DNA from: Pseudo-nitzschia pungens
Lineage: Eukaryota > Bacillariophyta > Bacillariophyceae > Bacillariales > Bacillariaceae
Assembly: GCA_037355855.1 (NCBI GenBank)
Contig: CM074760.1
Location: 5,386,501 to 5,450,500 of the forward strand
DNA length: 64,000 bases
Direction: 5' to 3'
Positions 40,620-52,104 of the stretch are shown here, one piece after another (position 1 is the first letter of the stretch; every line of letters begins with the position of its first letter). Position numbers and translations under genes: made by a program. The notes under the pieces were generated by a model. The model saw nothing but the letters and a program-made list of their open reading frames with translations. It was not told the origin of the DNA and searched no databases.

Positions 40620-42464
40620 GTCGCGTCTCCACCATTGTCAGAGACCAATTCGCTGTCATTGTTGTTGCTGCTGTTTGCTGTTTGCGAAAACAGAAATAAT
40701 GAATCGATCGATTTCTTACAAGAGCAATCAATCAATTCATGTTTTGGTGTTATGGTTTTCATGTAACATATGTTCAATATCCACCCCTGTAAATGAATAA
40801 TGACTAAAGACAACTCCTAACCTATCAGATTGCAAGCACGTTAGTCTTCAATCCCATCAGTTGTTTTATACTTGGACGTCCAAGGTTTTCTTTTGTACCT
40901 GTCTTCGATATCCACTAATGTAGACAGATATAATCAAATCCCACAAGTGTTTGATACCTAGACAGGGAAGTGATCGACTGCCGGCGCTATTGGTGTACAG
41001 AAGAACTGATGAGATTGAAGACCGCCGTGCTTGTAATCTGATAGGTTACTAGAGTTGTCTTTACTAGTTACTATTCATTTACAGGGATGGATATTGAACA
41101 TTGTTACATGAAAACCAAAACAGCAAAACACGATTGACATTCATCCATCCACCACCAGCAATCTATTCTTGAACCTATGCTTGATATCCACCAATGGAGA
41201 TGAATATAACCAAATTCCACAAGTGTTTGATACTTAGATGTGGGAGGAGTGACACGGGAGTGATTGACTGCTGGCGCTATTGGTATACAACCTATTTCAA
41301 AGCAACTGGAGCAAACTGGAGCAAACTCTAATTCATTATTTCTATTTTTGCAACTTGCAAAAGCAATCTACTAAACAACCACTAAGGGATTTGACCAAAA
41401 TCGACAATCAACAATGGTGGGGATGCTGGACAAACTTGAGCAATCTCATTCGGGACGAACGAAACCAACCAACACAGAAAGCAGAAGCAAATCCACTAAC
41501 AAACTACCACTAAGGCCACTAAGGGATGTAACCAAAATTGAAATCAACCATGGTGGAGACGCCACAATGGTATGTCCCCAACCTGGTGGATCAGTGTCCG
41601 GATTGTCAAGTGTAGTAGCAACCCCCTCATAAGTACCATCTTTGCTGTATCCGCAGTGCGCAAACGTTGGATCGAATGGACCAATTGCTGATGCTGCTGA
41701 TTCCAGTATTTTGTTGCTCCAGTTGACTTGCTGAAATCAGAAGCAGTTCAAAAAATCACTCTCCGTGGTCAATTTTCCAGAAAAAAAGGCCCTAGACCTC
41801 ATAATGAAGCAAGGGTTGCTCTGGACAAGAAAATTGGGTTCAAAGGAGCTGTTGCAACAGGATTTGGGCAACCACCATGGTCCTGGTCAAAATAAGAACC
41901 GGGTGGTGTGTTGGTGTCAAAAAAAAAAGAGATCCCCTACTCTAAATTACGTGGAAATTTGTACTACAAGTAAACTTTACCGCTGGTACACTTGAGCAAT
42001 CTCAATTTCTCTTCATTAACCTCCGCCCATTGCGCACTGCTGCTACTACTCCAATTTGTTTGATCTTGCTCCAGTGTATTCAAGCCTTGATCCAGTGTAT
42101 TTAAGCTTGCTCCAATTTTTTCATATGCTGGTCCAGTTCTTTTGGCACTTTCCTGCAGCCTGCGGGAATTTTTTTTTTTTCCCGCAGACACCAAATTTTT
42201 TTTTGTTCAAAATTGGTGGCTGCGGGAATTTTTTTCGTTTCCCTCAGCTGCAGGAGCGTTTTCTGCTTCTGTGGGAGCGCTTTTTGCTTCTGCGGGCTCA
42301 CGAAGAACCTTCTCCAACCCCGGTTCAATCTACATTGCCATATATCTTCCAAAATATCTCCAATGGCATATATCATCGAATGTTTATCAACTTCAACTGG
42401 CACCACAACTCCAAACCTATTCTATTGAATCACATGCAAACTTCACCTAATCATTGGGGAACTA
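40620..42464. repeat. Repeat-derived interior between the LTR-like copies
   Basis: No intact gene. Internal duplications include about 40915-40995 and 41180-41285 (ATCCACCAATG..., CACAAGTGTTTGATAC, CGGCGCTATTGGT) in direct orientation, and about 40745-40860 versus 41005-41110 inverted. Bases 41,500-41,980 are the inverted partner of 39,895-40,262. Confidence 0.45.
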
Positions 42465-43330
42465 TGTAACATGCTAGCATTACGATCCTACGAAGGCTGT
42501 AAATGATTATTGAGTCCTGCATGTACTCCAATATATATGGTATACATGTATGTATATTCGGTATGTATACATATACAACGGACATTGTCAAATATCAAGA
42601 TAAACAAAGATTCTCGTGACTCGCTGATTATTGATATTATGCCCGACGAACATTATTATTGTTCGATCGCTCATTCATTCCATACTCAAGGAATCATTCC
42701 CATCTGGAACATTATGGAAAAAAGTTTTTTTGAGAAAATTTCCATATTCATGCGCGTTGGGCGCGCGATAAAATTGATGTAATTTTTAACGGCTGTTTTT
42801 TGTTGTATATCCGCTTTAACGGTAGAGTGTCCTCAACGATTGTCCTCAAAACTGTCCTCAAAACGATTGTCCTCAAAACGTGTCCTCAACGATTTTGTCC
42901 TCAACAGACTGTCCTCAACCATTATGTCCTCAACAATTATGTCCTCAACGTTTTGTCCTCAACCTCAACGTTGAAGTCATAGAGGTTGAGGACAAAACGT
43001 TGAGGACATAATTGTTGAGGACATAATGGTTGAGGACAGTCTGTTGAGGACAAAATCGTTGAGGACACGTTTTGAGGACACTTTTTGAGGACAATCGTTG
43101 AGGACCAAGATTTCGGTTTTTAACCGTTAATTATGGTCGCTCAGAATAATTAAAATTATAGTTAGTGACCCTGAGATTTTTGAGAATATTCGCGCAATGC
43201 GCGTGAATATGGAAATTTTCCCAAAAAAAAATTTCCATAACGTTCCTGGTAAAGTATTCAACCATTCCCTCTGTAACACAATTTTTATAATTATTCATCA
43301 TTAAAACACCAATTTTTTAACCTATCGCGT
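42465..43330. repeat. LTR-like repeat, copy B, interrupted by a TIR element
   Basis: This begins TGTAACATG and matches copy A through ATTCCCATCT at 42703. It then resumes at GTAAAGTATTCAACCATTC (43249) after a 539-bp insertion. The 3' end after about 43330 loses similarity, so the right boundary is uncertain. Confidence 0.5.
42707..43245. mobile_element. 539-bp TIR element with a long hairpin of GTCCTCAAC units
   Basis: Comparison with the uninterrupted LTR-like copy A shows an insertion flanked by CTG at 42704-42706 and 43246-43248, a 3-bp target duplication. The termini are inverted: GAACATTATGGAAA at the left, and at the right the complement of GAACGTTATGGAAA. The centre (42828-43105) is a nearly perfect palindrome. 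About ten GTCCTCAA(C) units spaced 12-15 bases apart in one arm face about nine GTTGAGGAC units in the other, around a short loop. There is no coding capacity. A 3-bp duplication fits PIF/Harbinger- or CACTA-type transposition. Confidence 0.75.
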
Positions 43331-45124
43331 ACCACTCCATCTAATTCATAATACTAACAAAAACTATTAAACTTCAATTAATAACAACCCCATCAAAAAT
43401 TGTAAGAAAATAATATTTGAATATTGTATCTACCCCAATTTTTTACAAGGATTCTGAATATGTTACTCATTTTCAGTCTACATAGATGGAAGTTAAAGTA
43501 ATTTATTTGGATGGATGGTCCAAATTTTGATTCCAAGTGGAAGCTTTTAATTGAATAAAAGTAAAATGGATGACAGACGGACAATCAGATTTTGTATTTT
43601 GTATTCCAGGTGGAAGGCACAGATCACTGGTAGTTTGAATCAGCAATATCAGACAGCAGAGGGATGTAAACTGAAAAAGGTACTTACTACTTGACTCTCA
43701 ACTATATACGTGAACTGCATATCAAATTTAGAAGTTGGAAAGTGATTGGAAGTGTACTTGGTAAGTTGGTTCACTATCAGGTACACTTTTACTAGTGGTA
43801 TGCAGTAAATTATGAGAAGAAAAAAATGACTGAGAGATTTTTTTATTTGGACCACACATGGAATATAAATTGCCCATTTTTAGCAATCATGACATACCCC
43901 TTCTTATTATGACCCCTGTCTACCAGTAGGTAGGGTGGTAGAAAATTGGATATTTTGATTTCCAGGGCCCAGATTAAATTAGGTGTGTAATTTAATGTAC
44001 GTTTCTGTAGACCCATGCTTCATTACAGTAATAAAAAAACAGGTATCGAAAGCGTGCTGTAATCAGTAATGAAAAACTGAAATTTGAAATCCCCTTCTTT
44101 TTGACTGTAATTACAAAGTAAGGCTTACCCATATGGTAGTAATGATCAGTGGTGAAAAATTGAAATTTGAAATTGCCAATACTTAACTAATCTTACACTT
44201 CCTATTGTTTAGTCGCAGCGTGGTTCTAAAACTGCAGATATGCGCTTTTTTCATCAATCATAACTTCTAAACTACCCATCCAATAGCAACAAGTAATGGC
44301 TTGTTAGAAAGTTCTTACTCTGCTCTTTCCATAGGTATATGGTTCTATAGACTTTAGAGCTTGTCTTGTTGTTGTTGCAAATAGTCAACTAAGTTTGCAC
44401 ATGAGTTTTTGGAAAATGTGCATATGCACATTTTTAGGACCACCACGCATTTACTAGTAATGACTAATTCGATTCAAATTTTGTTCCCACCAAATTTAGT
44501 CAGGCTTACCGGTAATGACTACTTTGATTCAATAAGTTGGGTTCTCTTTTTTCCTCCAAAGGAATGTCTTTCCAAAATTGAGGAAAATTTGACTAGCAGG
44601 ATCAGTACTATTTAATAAAAAAGGGTGAAATACGGTAGGACTCGTAAGATCAAAAATAATCAATCAAAAATAAATTGATGTTTGACTAAATTGAGAGTAA
44701 AATAAGACTCGTAATACGATCAGGAATAAAGGATGGTCCTAAAACTAAGGTTAAGGTTAATGTTCAACAGTAACCTTAGTTTTTTCCGCCGCGACTAAAC
44801 GATAATCTTACCGGTACGGTAGGACGAATAATAAGCAACGAGTAAGGTTATTCGTGTCTTTCGAACCCTCGAACGTTCGTACGGTTTTCTTCCGGATATG
44901 AATTCAGAATTGCAATTTTTTTTTGTTCACTGGGATTTGCGTCGGTGGTGTTATCACCTAAACTAACTTACCGTAAGCTTATCCCTTTGTCTAACCGGTT
45001 CAGTTACGACGAAAACAACGTACCAATGGTTGGTTTCTGTTTTGTTGTATTTAAACTCTAACAGCACAGCGAACGAAGATACAACAGTTAACTGCTCATC
45101 AATTGATGGCCTTGGTTGGAAACG
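43331..45124. other. Gene-free AT-rich region with repeat remnants
   Basis: A lone terminus matching the 809-bp MITE (TTATTATGACCCCTG) ends at 43918 without a visible partner. GTTTAGTCGCAGCG near 44209 faces CGCCGCGACTAAAC near 44790. Inside it, GTGGTTCTAAAA near 44221 faces TTTTAGGACCAC near 44434. No gene is supported until the MRS2 start. Confidence 0.45.
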
Positions 45125-46949
45125 ATGTCTCTCTCGTTTCCTTCTCTATTTCGAGTGGCTTCGAGGATCAATCGGACACGTCATGTCGTCTCTATCCGCA
45201 ATTCGCAGCGTCGAGTTGGAGTTCGAGAGCAGAAATGTTTTCGCCGCCAGTATCATCCCTTTCCGAAAGATTCGAATGTCTGCAATAGTTTCATGAAAAA
45301 TAGACTGTCCCCTATCTCGGTCTATGGAAGAAATATTCTCGATACCAAACATTTCAACTCGACTTCATCGTCGTCGTTGTCGTTTTCGTCAAAATCTCTC
45401 GACGAAGAACGGGACAATGCAACAAACGAGGCATCAAACGATGAACCAAACGATATCGAAACCTTGCCACCACCATCACCACTATCCGACGAGAAATTCA
45501 AGATAATGAAAATTCAAACGGAGACGGGAGCAATCGAAAAGATCCAAATGGTCCAGCGCGACATTATGAATGAAACATCTTTATCACCACGAGATCTTGT
45601 TAGTTTGAGACTGACGTCGAAAAAAGAGCGACGAGAAGCGTGGGTAGGAAACACTTTGGTGGATCAGATGCGACACCCTCCAACGATCACGGCAAGGGAC
45701 AAACTCATTCTCCTGTCTTTAGGACCGGTAAGGGCCGTGGCCGGACCACATGCTATCTATGTTTTCGACGTCCACAACAAGGCGGCCAGGTCTTTTGCAG
45801 AGGATTTGTCAAATATATACCGGCAACGGTCAGAAAGAATAAACAACAATATCCAAACTCACCAGGAGGAACCCGCCGAGTTGGTATTCTTGGAAGCAGT
45901 CTTGATGGATACTCTAGATTCTTTCACGGGCAGAATACGCATTTTTGAGCCAATAGTAAATGATTTGCTTCTTCGGATATCAGACTTGGAGGATTTTTCC
46001 AATACAAACACTGTCCATCAAATGGCACCCCTGAAAGAGCAGTTGCAGAGTTTTGAAATTTTCGTGACAGCAGGCCTACGATTGTGTGATGGAATTGTTG
46101 GACGACGACGAAGCTATGCTGCAGCTGCTTGTGACAGAACACGAAGGTATGCGACGACGCCGATGCTCGCATTGTCGCATTTCTCTCCATTATTTCGATA
46201 CATCCTTTGCGTTCTCGCTTTTCTCAAAACAAAATTACTCTTTTGCTACGTTTTCATTGCCGTGAATTGTGACAGAGGCACGGCGATCCAATACTACGGT
46301 TGATTTTAAACGTCATCGTCACGTGGAGCACATATTGGGGATTTACGCCCGCAGATTCAACAGCGTAATCCAAGAAGCCAACTACCTCTTGGGCAGAATC
46401 GAATCTCAGCAAAAATATGTTGAGCTCGAGCTGGATCTTTTTCGCAATCGCTTGATCCGCATAAATCTTGATCTCACAGTATTAGCAACAGCCACGGCTA
46501 TTACTACAGCTTTTTCCGGTACATTCGGAATGAACTTGTTGCACGGGTACGAGGAATCTCCGACAGCATTTCTAGTAGTGTCTGCAGCATCTGTGGTGAC
46601 TGCAGCGACCGTGGCCCATTACTTCCGACGGAGAGTTTCACGCAATGTCATTCAACAGCGTGCAAAACAAAGAATTGGTGAAATCCGTACCATGTCCAAT
46701 GCCTTATCGGACATGTCCGCCCTAGATTTTACCGTCAAGAAATTGATGAGGGGGAAAGTCATGGACAAAGAGGAGTTCAGGGAGCAGCTGACAAAAGCTC
46801 GGAATTCTAAAAAATGTACCAACGACGAGATCGATTTGCTCTTCAATATTTTGAATACGCAAAAGAATGACGTTCTCGACAAAGATGACTTCGCTTATGA
46901 AAGGGCATTGCCCGACGAACCCAGGGGGAGTTCATATCACGGGCCATAA
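45125..46949 (+). CDS. MRS2/CorA-type Mg2+ channel, probably mitochondrial, with EF-hand-like tail
   Basis: The ATG at 45125 opens an Arg-rich, acid-free N-terminus, a mitochondrial presequence. The cytosol/matrix domain (e.g. PAELVFLEAVLMDTLDSF, MAPLKEQLQSFE) leads to the MRS2 hallmark MELLDDDEAMLQLL. A 129-nt intron follows (46147-46275, GTATGC...GACAG). Exon 2 gives the pore helices with the invariant GMN (TFGMNL) between two membrane spans. The last ~90 residues resemble an EF-hand pair (MDKEEF; NTQKNDVLDKDDF), unusual for the family. Between 46060 and 46080 the frame must move by one base. Either one base is surplus or a weak 61-nt intron (GTCCAT...GCAG) removes a conserved-looking segment. 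Confidence 0.82.
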
Positions 46950-47463
46950 TTCATCACGGAAACGCAGCATGGCACCGTGTTGGGCTTGCGGTTCCTGCGA
47001 CATCCTATTTTATTCCGTTTCAAGCCCGTGCGTGTAGTGGCTTCCTCGAGACGAATGAAGCCCATCTTTCCAACGCTAGTAAATATTGTGCTTGTGTAAT
47101 AGTTGATGAGATTTCTTTTCTTTCTTATTACGGGATAGCAGTATTATCAGTCGAAAAATGGCAGAAAATGTTATGTTGACTTCCGTACGAGTATAGGAAG
47201 CAAGGTTTGACATCTAAAAATATATGAATTGCAGACAGTGAATGCTGCGGTTTGTAAACGAAAGCTGTGGAGGCGAAACTAATTCAGGGCGATGAAGTTA
47301 TGGCGCCGAATAGTCAAAGTTTTCCCGTTGCTTACCACTGAAAATATTTCCTACCGAATGATTGAACGGTTTGTCTAAAGGAAGATTTTTGGATGTGTTC
47401 GTATGTCTGTTAGTGTGTTTATTTTCTATATTCATATATGTAAGAGCTGTAGGGTATGGTATT
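46950..47463. other. Convergent spacer
   Basis: 3' flanks of the MRS2-like and kinase genes, AT-rich. No gene was seen. Confidence 0.5.
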
Positions 47464-49334
47464 TCAATCGGAAATCGATGGCAATGGAACTCTCGGTTTG
47501 CGGACTCTCCGGTAATTGTAGTCATAGAATTGATCGAGTTGGTTCCGAAGAACTCTGGTTCGACCCTGCTGTTCCAAGTTAGACCCATAATCCTCAAAGG
47601 TGTCGAAATTTTGAGTGACTCTTTTTTTCAATTGAGGAAAACGAGGGTCATCCTTCGGGCACGTTTTCAGGTATTCGAGGTATTCGGGAAAGTCACGAGA
47701 GCCACTGGGCAAAAGTGGACCTTCTCGGTCTGGCAACCCTTCCCAGTCGAAACCCTGGAACCAAGGATGCTGAACAACCTGCCTGAAGCCGTTTTCAAAC
47801 TCGGTTCCCTTCTTGCTAGAACCGATGCGAGACTCTGGCCCTGCCAACAAACAAGTGAGGAAATCGATACATTCCGCACTCAGCTTCGATTCGGTGTCGG
47901 CAGGTAATTCCAAGCATTCCCTCCATCTCAAAATCTTGCGACAGGTTGTGACAGGATCCTCTGCGTAAAACGGTGTGTACCCAACAAGACATTCAAACAT
48001 AATCACCCCTAACGACCACCAATCGACAGCACTCGTGTAAGAATATCCCGAAGCTCCGTTTTGAGCAGCCAATACCTCTGGTGCAATATAATCTGGTGTG
48101 CCAACTGTGGAATAGGCCATCTAAAGAAACAAAGAGTTCAAAATCAGAAATGAGTTTTCAATCCTCTATGTTGTTCCTGAACAACGATTGTGCGTTGTCC
48201 AACTTCACTGAGAACCTACCTCTCGTCGAGCTTTCCCGTTCGGCATGTTTGCAGGTCTTCCGGCTCCACTGCGTTCGTCAATACCGTTGTCGATGGACAT
48301 AGCCATTGCATCATCAGGACTGCGGTGTCTCCCAGAAGCCGCTCGCCCTTGACCGGCTTCGTTTGAATCATTGATTTTACCTCCACCAGTCAATACTCCC
48401 TGTTCCTTCAGCATTTGCAAAACACTATCAGGATTGTCGATAGCACTAACTTCCCCAACCTTTTTGCAGAGACCCAAATCTGTCAATTTCAAGTGGCCTC
48501 GGGCGTCCAAAAGCATGTTGTCCGGTTTGATGTCACGGTGGATGTATCCGAGGGCGTGAACACTACTGATTGCGTTGGCAGCTTCGGCCATGAAAAATCT
48601 GGTGACATTTTCCGAAAAGGTATCCTCCTTGATCAATAAACTCATCAAATCTCCACCGGGCAAAAATTCCATGACCATGTAGAGGTGGGTTTCGTCCACA
48701 AAGGAATAATACAATGACGTCAACCACCTATTGTCCAAGCTGGCCTTGGCAAGTGCCTCCTTTTCTGCTCGAACATGGCCCACTTGGTTTTTCATAATCA
48801 TCATCTCCTTTTTCATGCTTTTGAGCGCATAAATTTCAACTGGTTCGTCTCGTTTCGGCTTGCTACGAACCAACCGAACTTCGCCAAAGGCACCGCGTCC
48901 AATCACCGCCAGCGATTCAAAATCGGCCGTGGTGATTTTCTTTCGCGATTCCTTTTGAATGAGCATTTCTTCGAGCTCTAGATGGCGACGCAGTTGCTGT
49001 TTCTTGTCCTCGGTCAACCCTATCATTTGGCGTTCGAGTTGAATTTGACGGCCCTTTTTGGCTTCCTGAAAGAAGATATCGGGAGGAATCAATCATTTCG
49101 TTCCAACCGATGATGAGATGATCAACTATTAATTATTCGAAGACTTGTCATTATCCATTGCACTACTGCCATTGGGACCAATTCAGAAATGATCCAGAAT
49201 TAGCTACGTACCTGATGTCGCTTCAACCCAACGAATCGCTGAGAAAGAAGCTCCTTGGCTCTGTTCGCCCTTTCCTCCATTTCTTTGTCGGCCCTGGCGA
49301 CCGCTTCTTCATCGCTGATCGGACGTGAAGACAT
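47464..49334 (-). CDS. NDR/LATS-family AGC Ser/Thr kinase
   Basis: Three exons (49334-49212, 49065-48220, 48120-47464; introns 146 and 99 nt, all GT-AG) encode 541 residues. Residues ~1-85 are the helical N-terminal region that binds MOB cofactors. The kinase domain has GRGAFGEV (97-104), catalytic Lys123 in [13 protein letters not shown] (217-226), DLG at 237-239 instead of DFG, and [12 protein letters not shown]. An NDR-type insert of ~75 residues separates DLG from the T-loop and ends in a basic KARRE stretch. The C-terminal extension includes FDTFEDYG, which lies where the hydrophobic motif is expected. NDR kinases control polarity, cytokinesis and morphogenesis through Hippo/MEN-like pathways. 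Confidence 0.93.
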
Positions 49335-50837
49335 TTTTGCATTTACTTTCCAACTGGTTTTGTTTCCTCCACAATGTTTTGTTTCGGAAGCTGTATTCGC
49401 ACGAATGAATGAGAGAGAGTGCTATGATGTCCAGAGGTTTGCCTCTGCAACCGAATTTTTTCACTGTTCACAACAGTTATCGTCGATCGTCTCTGTTCGC
49501 AATCTGCGTGCTACTCCGAGATTGTGAAAGGAGACGGAATTCGTAGCGGTACACTAGGAGCGTGATTGTAATTACTTAACGGATACATCAACACAAAGAT
49601 GTGCTACTACATTTTTAGGGCCCAAAAAATATCGTAGGAATAAGATTACGAGAACTCTATGCTGTGCGCGCACGACCCGTTTCAACTTCTTGCTTAACTC
49701 TCGATTAGAGTGGTACAATTTTTTTACAGTACTTACGAGTATTAGGAAATTATCGTCAGTAACTCACTCTTGTACAGGTTGGTGCGACCACGATCCTGCC
49801 CTCCGCAAGACGCTCGTTCGAAAGACCCAATAACAATGGCTCCAATCCTCACACGCCACGTCGTTCTCCATTGCTTAGCATCCACACAACGGATCCAGAT
49901 GAAAAAGTTAAAACCATGTGCTTGGGATTACTTTTAACCTTACCATAATCCTTACGCTTCACTTGGTACCGGTACCGGTATCATGATTATTATTTCTTCC
50001 CGAAGGGTGCAATTACAACTCAATCAAGATATTCAACAATGGAGAGTGCTCGTGACTCACTCGTGACATCTTCTAAAAGAAGTTTCTCTACCGTAAGTTA
50101 CCGGTACTTACGGTAATCTTATTCGTACGAACGTAAAATCTTCCGTTGTACTTTTTCGCAATTACACATTACACGTAAGGTTACCGGGAGGATTAATTTT
50201 ACCGCACTATCCATAAATCAATGTCTACGGTAAACCTTAAATGGGTAAGTTTATGATTGATTGAGATTCATTCTCAAAAAATGAACTACTCGTACGTACG
50301 GTACATACTAAAAGTACCAGTTACAAGCACATACTTCGGACTTCGTACAATATATAGAATCCTTTTGTCATCAGTCATTGCAGTATTTATTTTGAAATCC
50401 TTCCTCCTTGTGACGTAAAACATACTGTAGCCATGTCTGCTGGAACCTCTTCTTGTGTGTTCGTGTTCCAGTCCTAATGCAGATTCGAGAATTGAAACGA
50501 CAAAATACGAAATAAGTGATGATTACCGTATTTGATTATTGTGGTCTGAGGTACAAGCGCACCTTGTAAAACTTGCAAGTGCGAACTGCGTCGAACGGCA
50601 TTCACATTGGGTACTGATCGGCATATCAAATTCATTTTCGCTCCGAGGGTGTTACGGCATCTCATCTTTCCATTCTAACGCAGGATCGGTCGGATCGGAA
50701 ACCCCATCGACTACAACGCAAGACTAGTACTCTTCTTTGTTATAGAACATTCGAGCACCGCGTCACTTCGTGATACAGCAGGAGCAGGAGCAGCAGCAGC
50801 AGCAGCAGTACTAGCAACACCGACCAACAATCGAGTC
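49335..50837. other. Divergent promoter region
   Basis: A 1.5-kb spacer with no supported gene. GTAAGGTTAC lies at 50175, with many GTAC-type palindromes at 49,960-50,320. A CAG run (about 50785-50812) precedes the cyclophilin ATG. Confidence 0.5.
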
Positions 50838-51636
50838 ATGTCGGTCACAATCCACACAACGAACGGGGATTTGAAGTGCGAGATCTTTTGCGATACATGC
50901 CCACGGACCGCCTTTAACTTTCTCGCCCTGGCGGCGTCCGGAAAGTACAACGGAACCATATTCCACCGGAATATTCGCGGGTTCATGGTGCAGGGGGGCG
51001 ACACGGCTCACGTTACCGGAAAGAAATCCTCGATCTGGGGCGACGACGTGACCTTTCCCGACGAGTTCCACCCGAACAACAAGCACGATCGGCGCGGAAG
51101 ACTTTCCATGGCGAATCGAGGGCCGAACACAAACAAAGTGAGTAGCAGGGCATGCATGCATTTGTTTATGTATGTTGACGCGACGGAGGACTTGCTGGAG
51201 CCGGATGACGGCATTCAAGCTCGCACGCTGCACTGTTCGCAACGGAAAGAATCCCGGCAGAGTGGATTTGAACCGTGATCTCACGACCAGTATTTGACGC
51301 TCGGTGTTTGTTTTCACATTGTTTTTGGAAACCATCCCCGACGCTTCTCCACTCGGACGTGGCGTGATTCCAATGCAGTCGCAATTCTTCATTCTGTACG
51401 AGCAGCAACCGCACCTGGACAACATGCACGCGGTGTTTGGTCAGGTGTTGGACGGGTGGGATACGCTGGACCGATGGGAACGATTGCCGGTTTGGGGAGA
51501 AAGGGCGCGTTCGAGGAGTCAAAAAACGACGCCGTTGGAACCACCCGAAATCACCGGCATCACGATCCATGCCAATCCCCTGGCCGACGAAGGAATCGTG
51601 TATCCTACTCCTACCGGACCGCCGGAAAAGAAATAA
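50838..51636 (+). CDS. PPIL3: Cyclophilin-type peptidyl-prolyl isomerase, PPIL3 class
   Basis: Two exons (50838-51137, 51379-51636) with a 241-nt GT-AG intron encode 185 residues. It starts MSVTIHTTNGDLKCEIFCD, as PPIL3 does. The catalytic core is present: FHRNIRGFMVQGGD (Arg/Phe/Met/Gln of the active site), then LSMANRGPNTN spliced to SQFFILYEQQPHLD, then HAVFGQVLDG. The isomerase residues are intact. PPIL3 is a spliceosome-associated cyclophilin; no targeting signal is visible, fitting nucleus/cytosol. A ~25-residue C-terminal extension exceeds the ~160-residue human form. The splice falls at the conserved NTN/SQFF boundary in phase 0. Confidence 0.95.
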
Positions 51637-52104
51637 GCCAGTGGCGGACCGCATTCCGTTTCGAATTCGAGTTCGAATTCCAGGGAGACTTCTACACGTA
51701 CATTCCATCATGATAACAATAACAGGATTTCTTACGAAGCCGCAGGCCTTACCCAAGGAACCCGAAATAGGAAATAAAAGTACGAAACCTAGGTAGATGG
51801 AAACAGAAAATAGTCTTTGTCGAAAAATAGTGATGGATGTGTTGTGGTGTGCCAATGATCAGCATGCGAGTGAACAAGATGGTGTGCATGGGAAACGCGC
51901 ACGGCAGTGGCAATCGTGCTTTGCCGGAGAAGCGTTCCGAGCGGCTCGAATGGATTCCATTCTTGCAATCTACTACTGGATTCGACTCGTCCCTTTCGTC
52001 CCGAGTCGCGAACACTCTCTGCTCGTCTTTCTATCGCTGTTTTGTAGAGTGCACGCCGAGTTCGGCCGCGGGGCGTTCCTTTGAAACTAGCGGCGTTTCA
52101 TGGC
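51637..52104. other. Convergent spacer
   Basis: 3' flanks of the cyclophilin and PsbP-like genes. No gene was seen. Confidence 0.5.

Noticed and set aside
42828..43105. Possible CRISPR-like array of GTCCTCAAC units
   Set aside because: Repeats are 8-9 bp, gaps are only a few bases, and the array is mirrored as a palindrome inside a TIR element.
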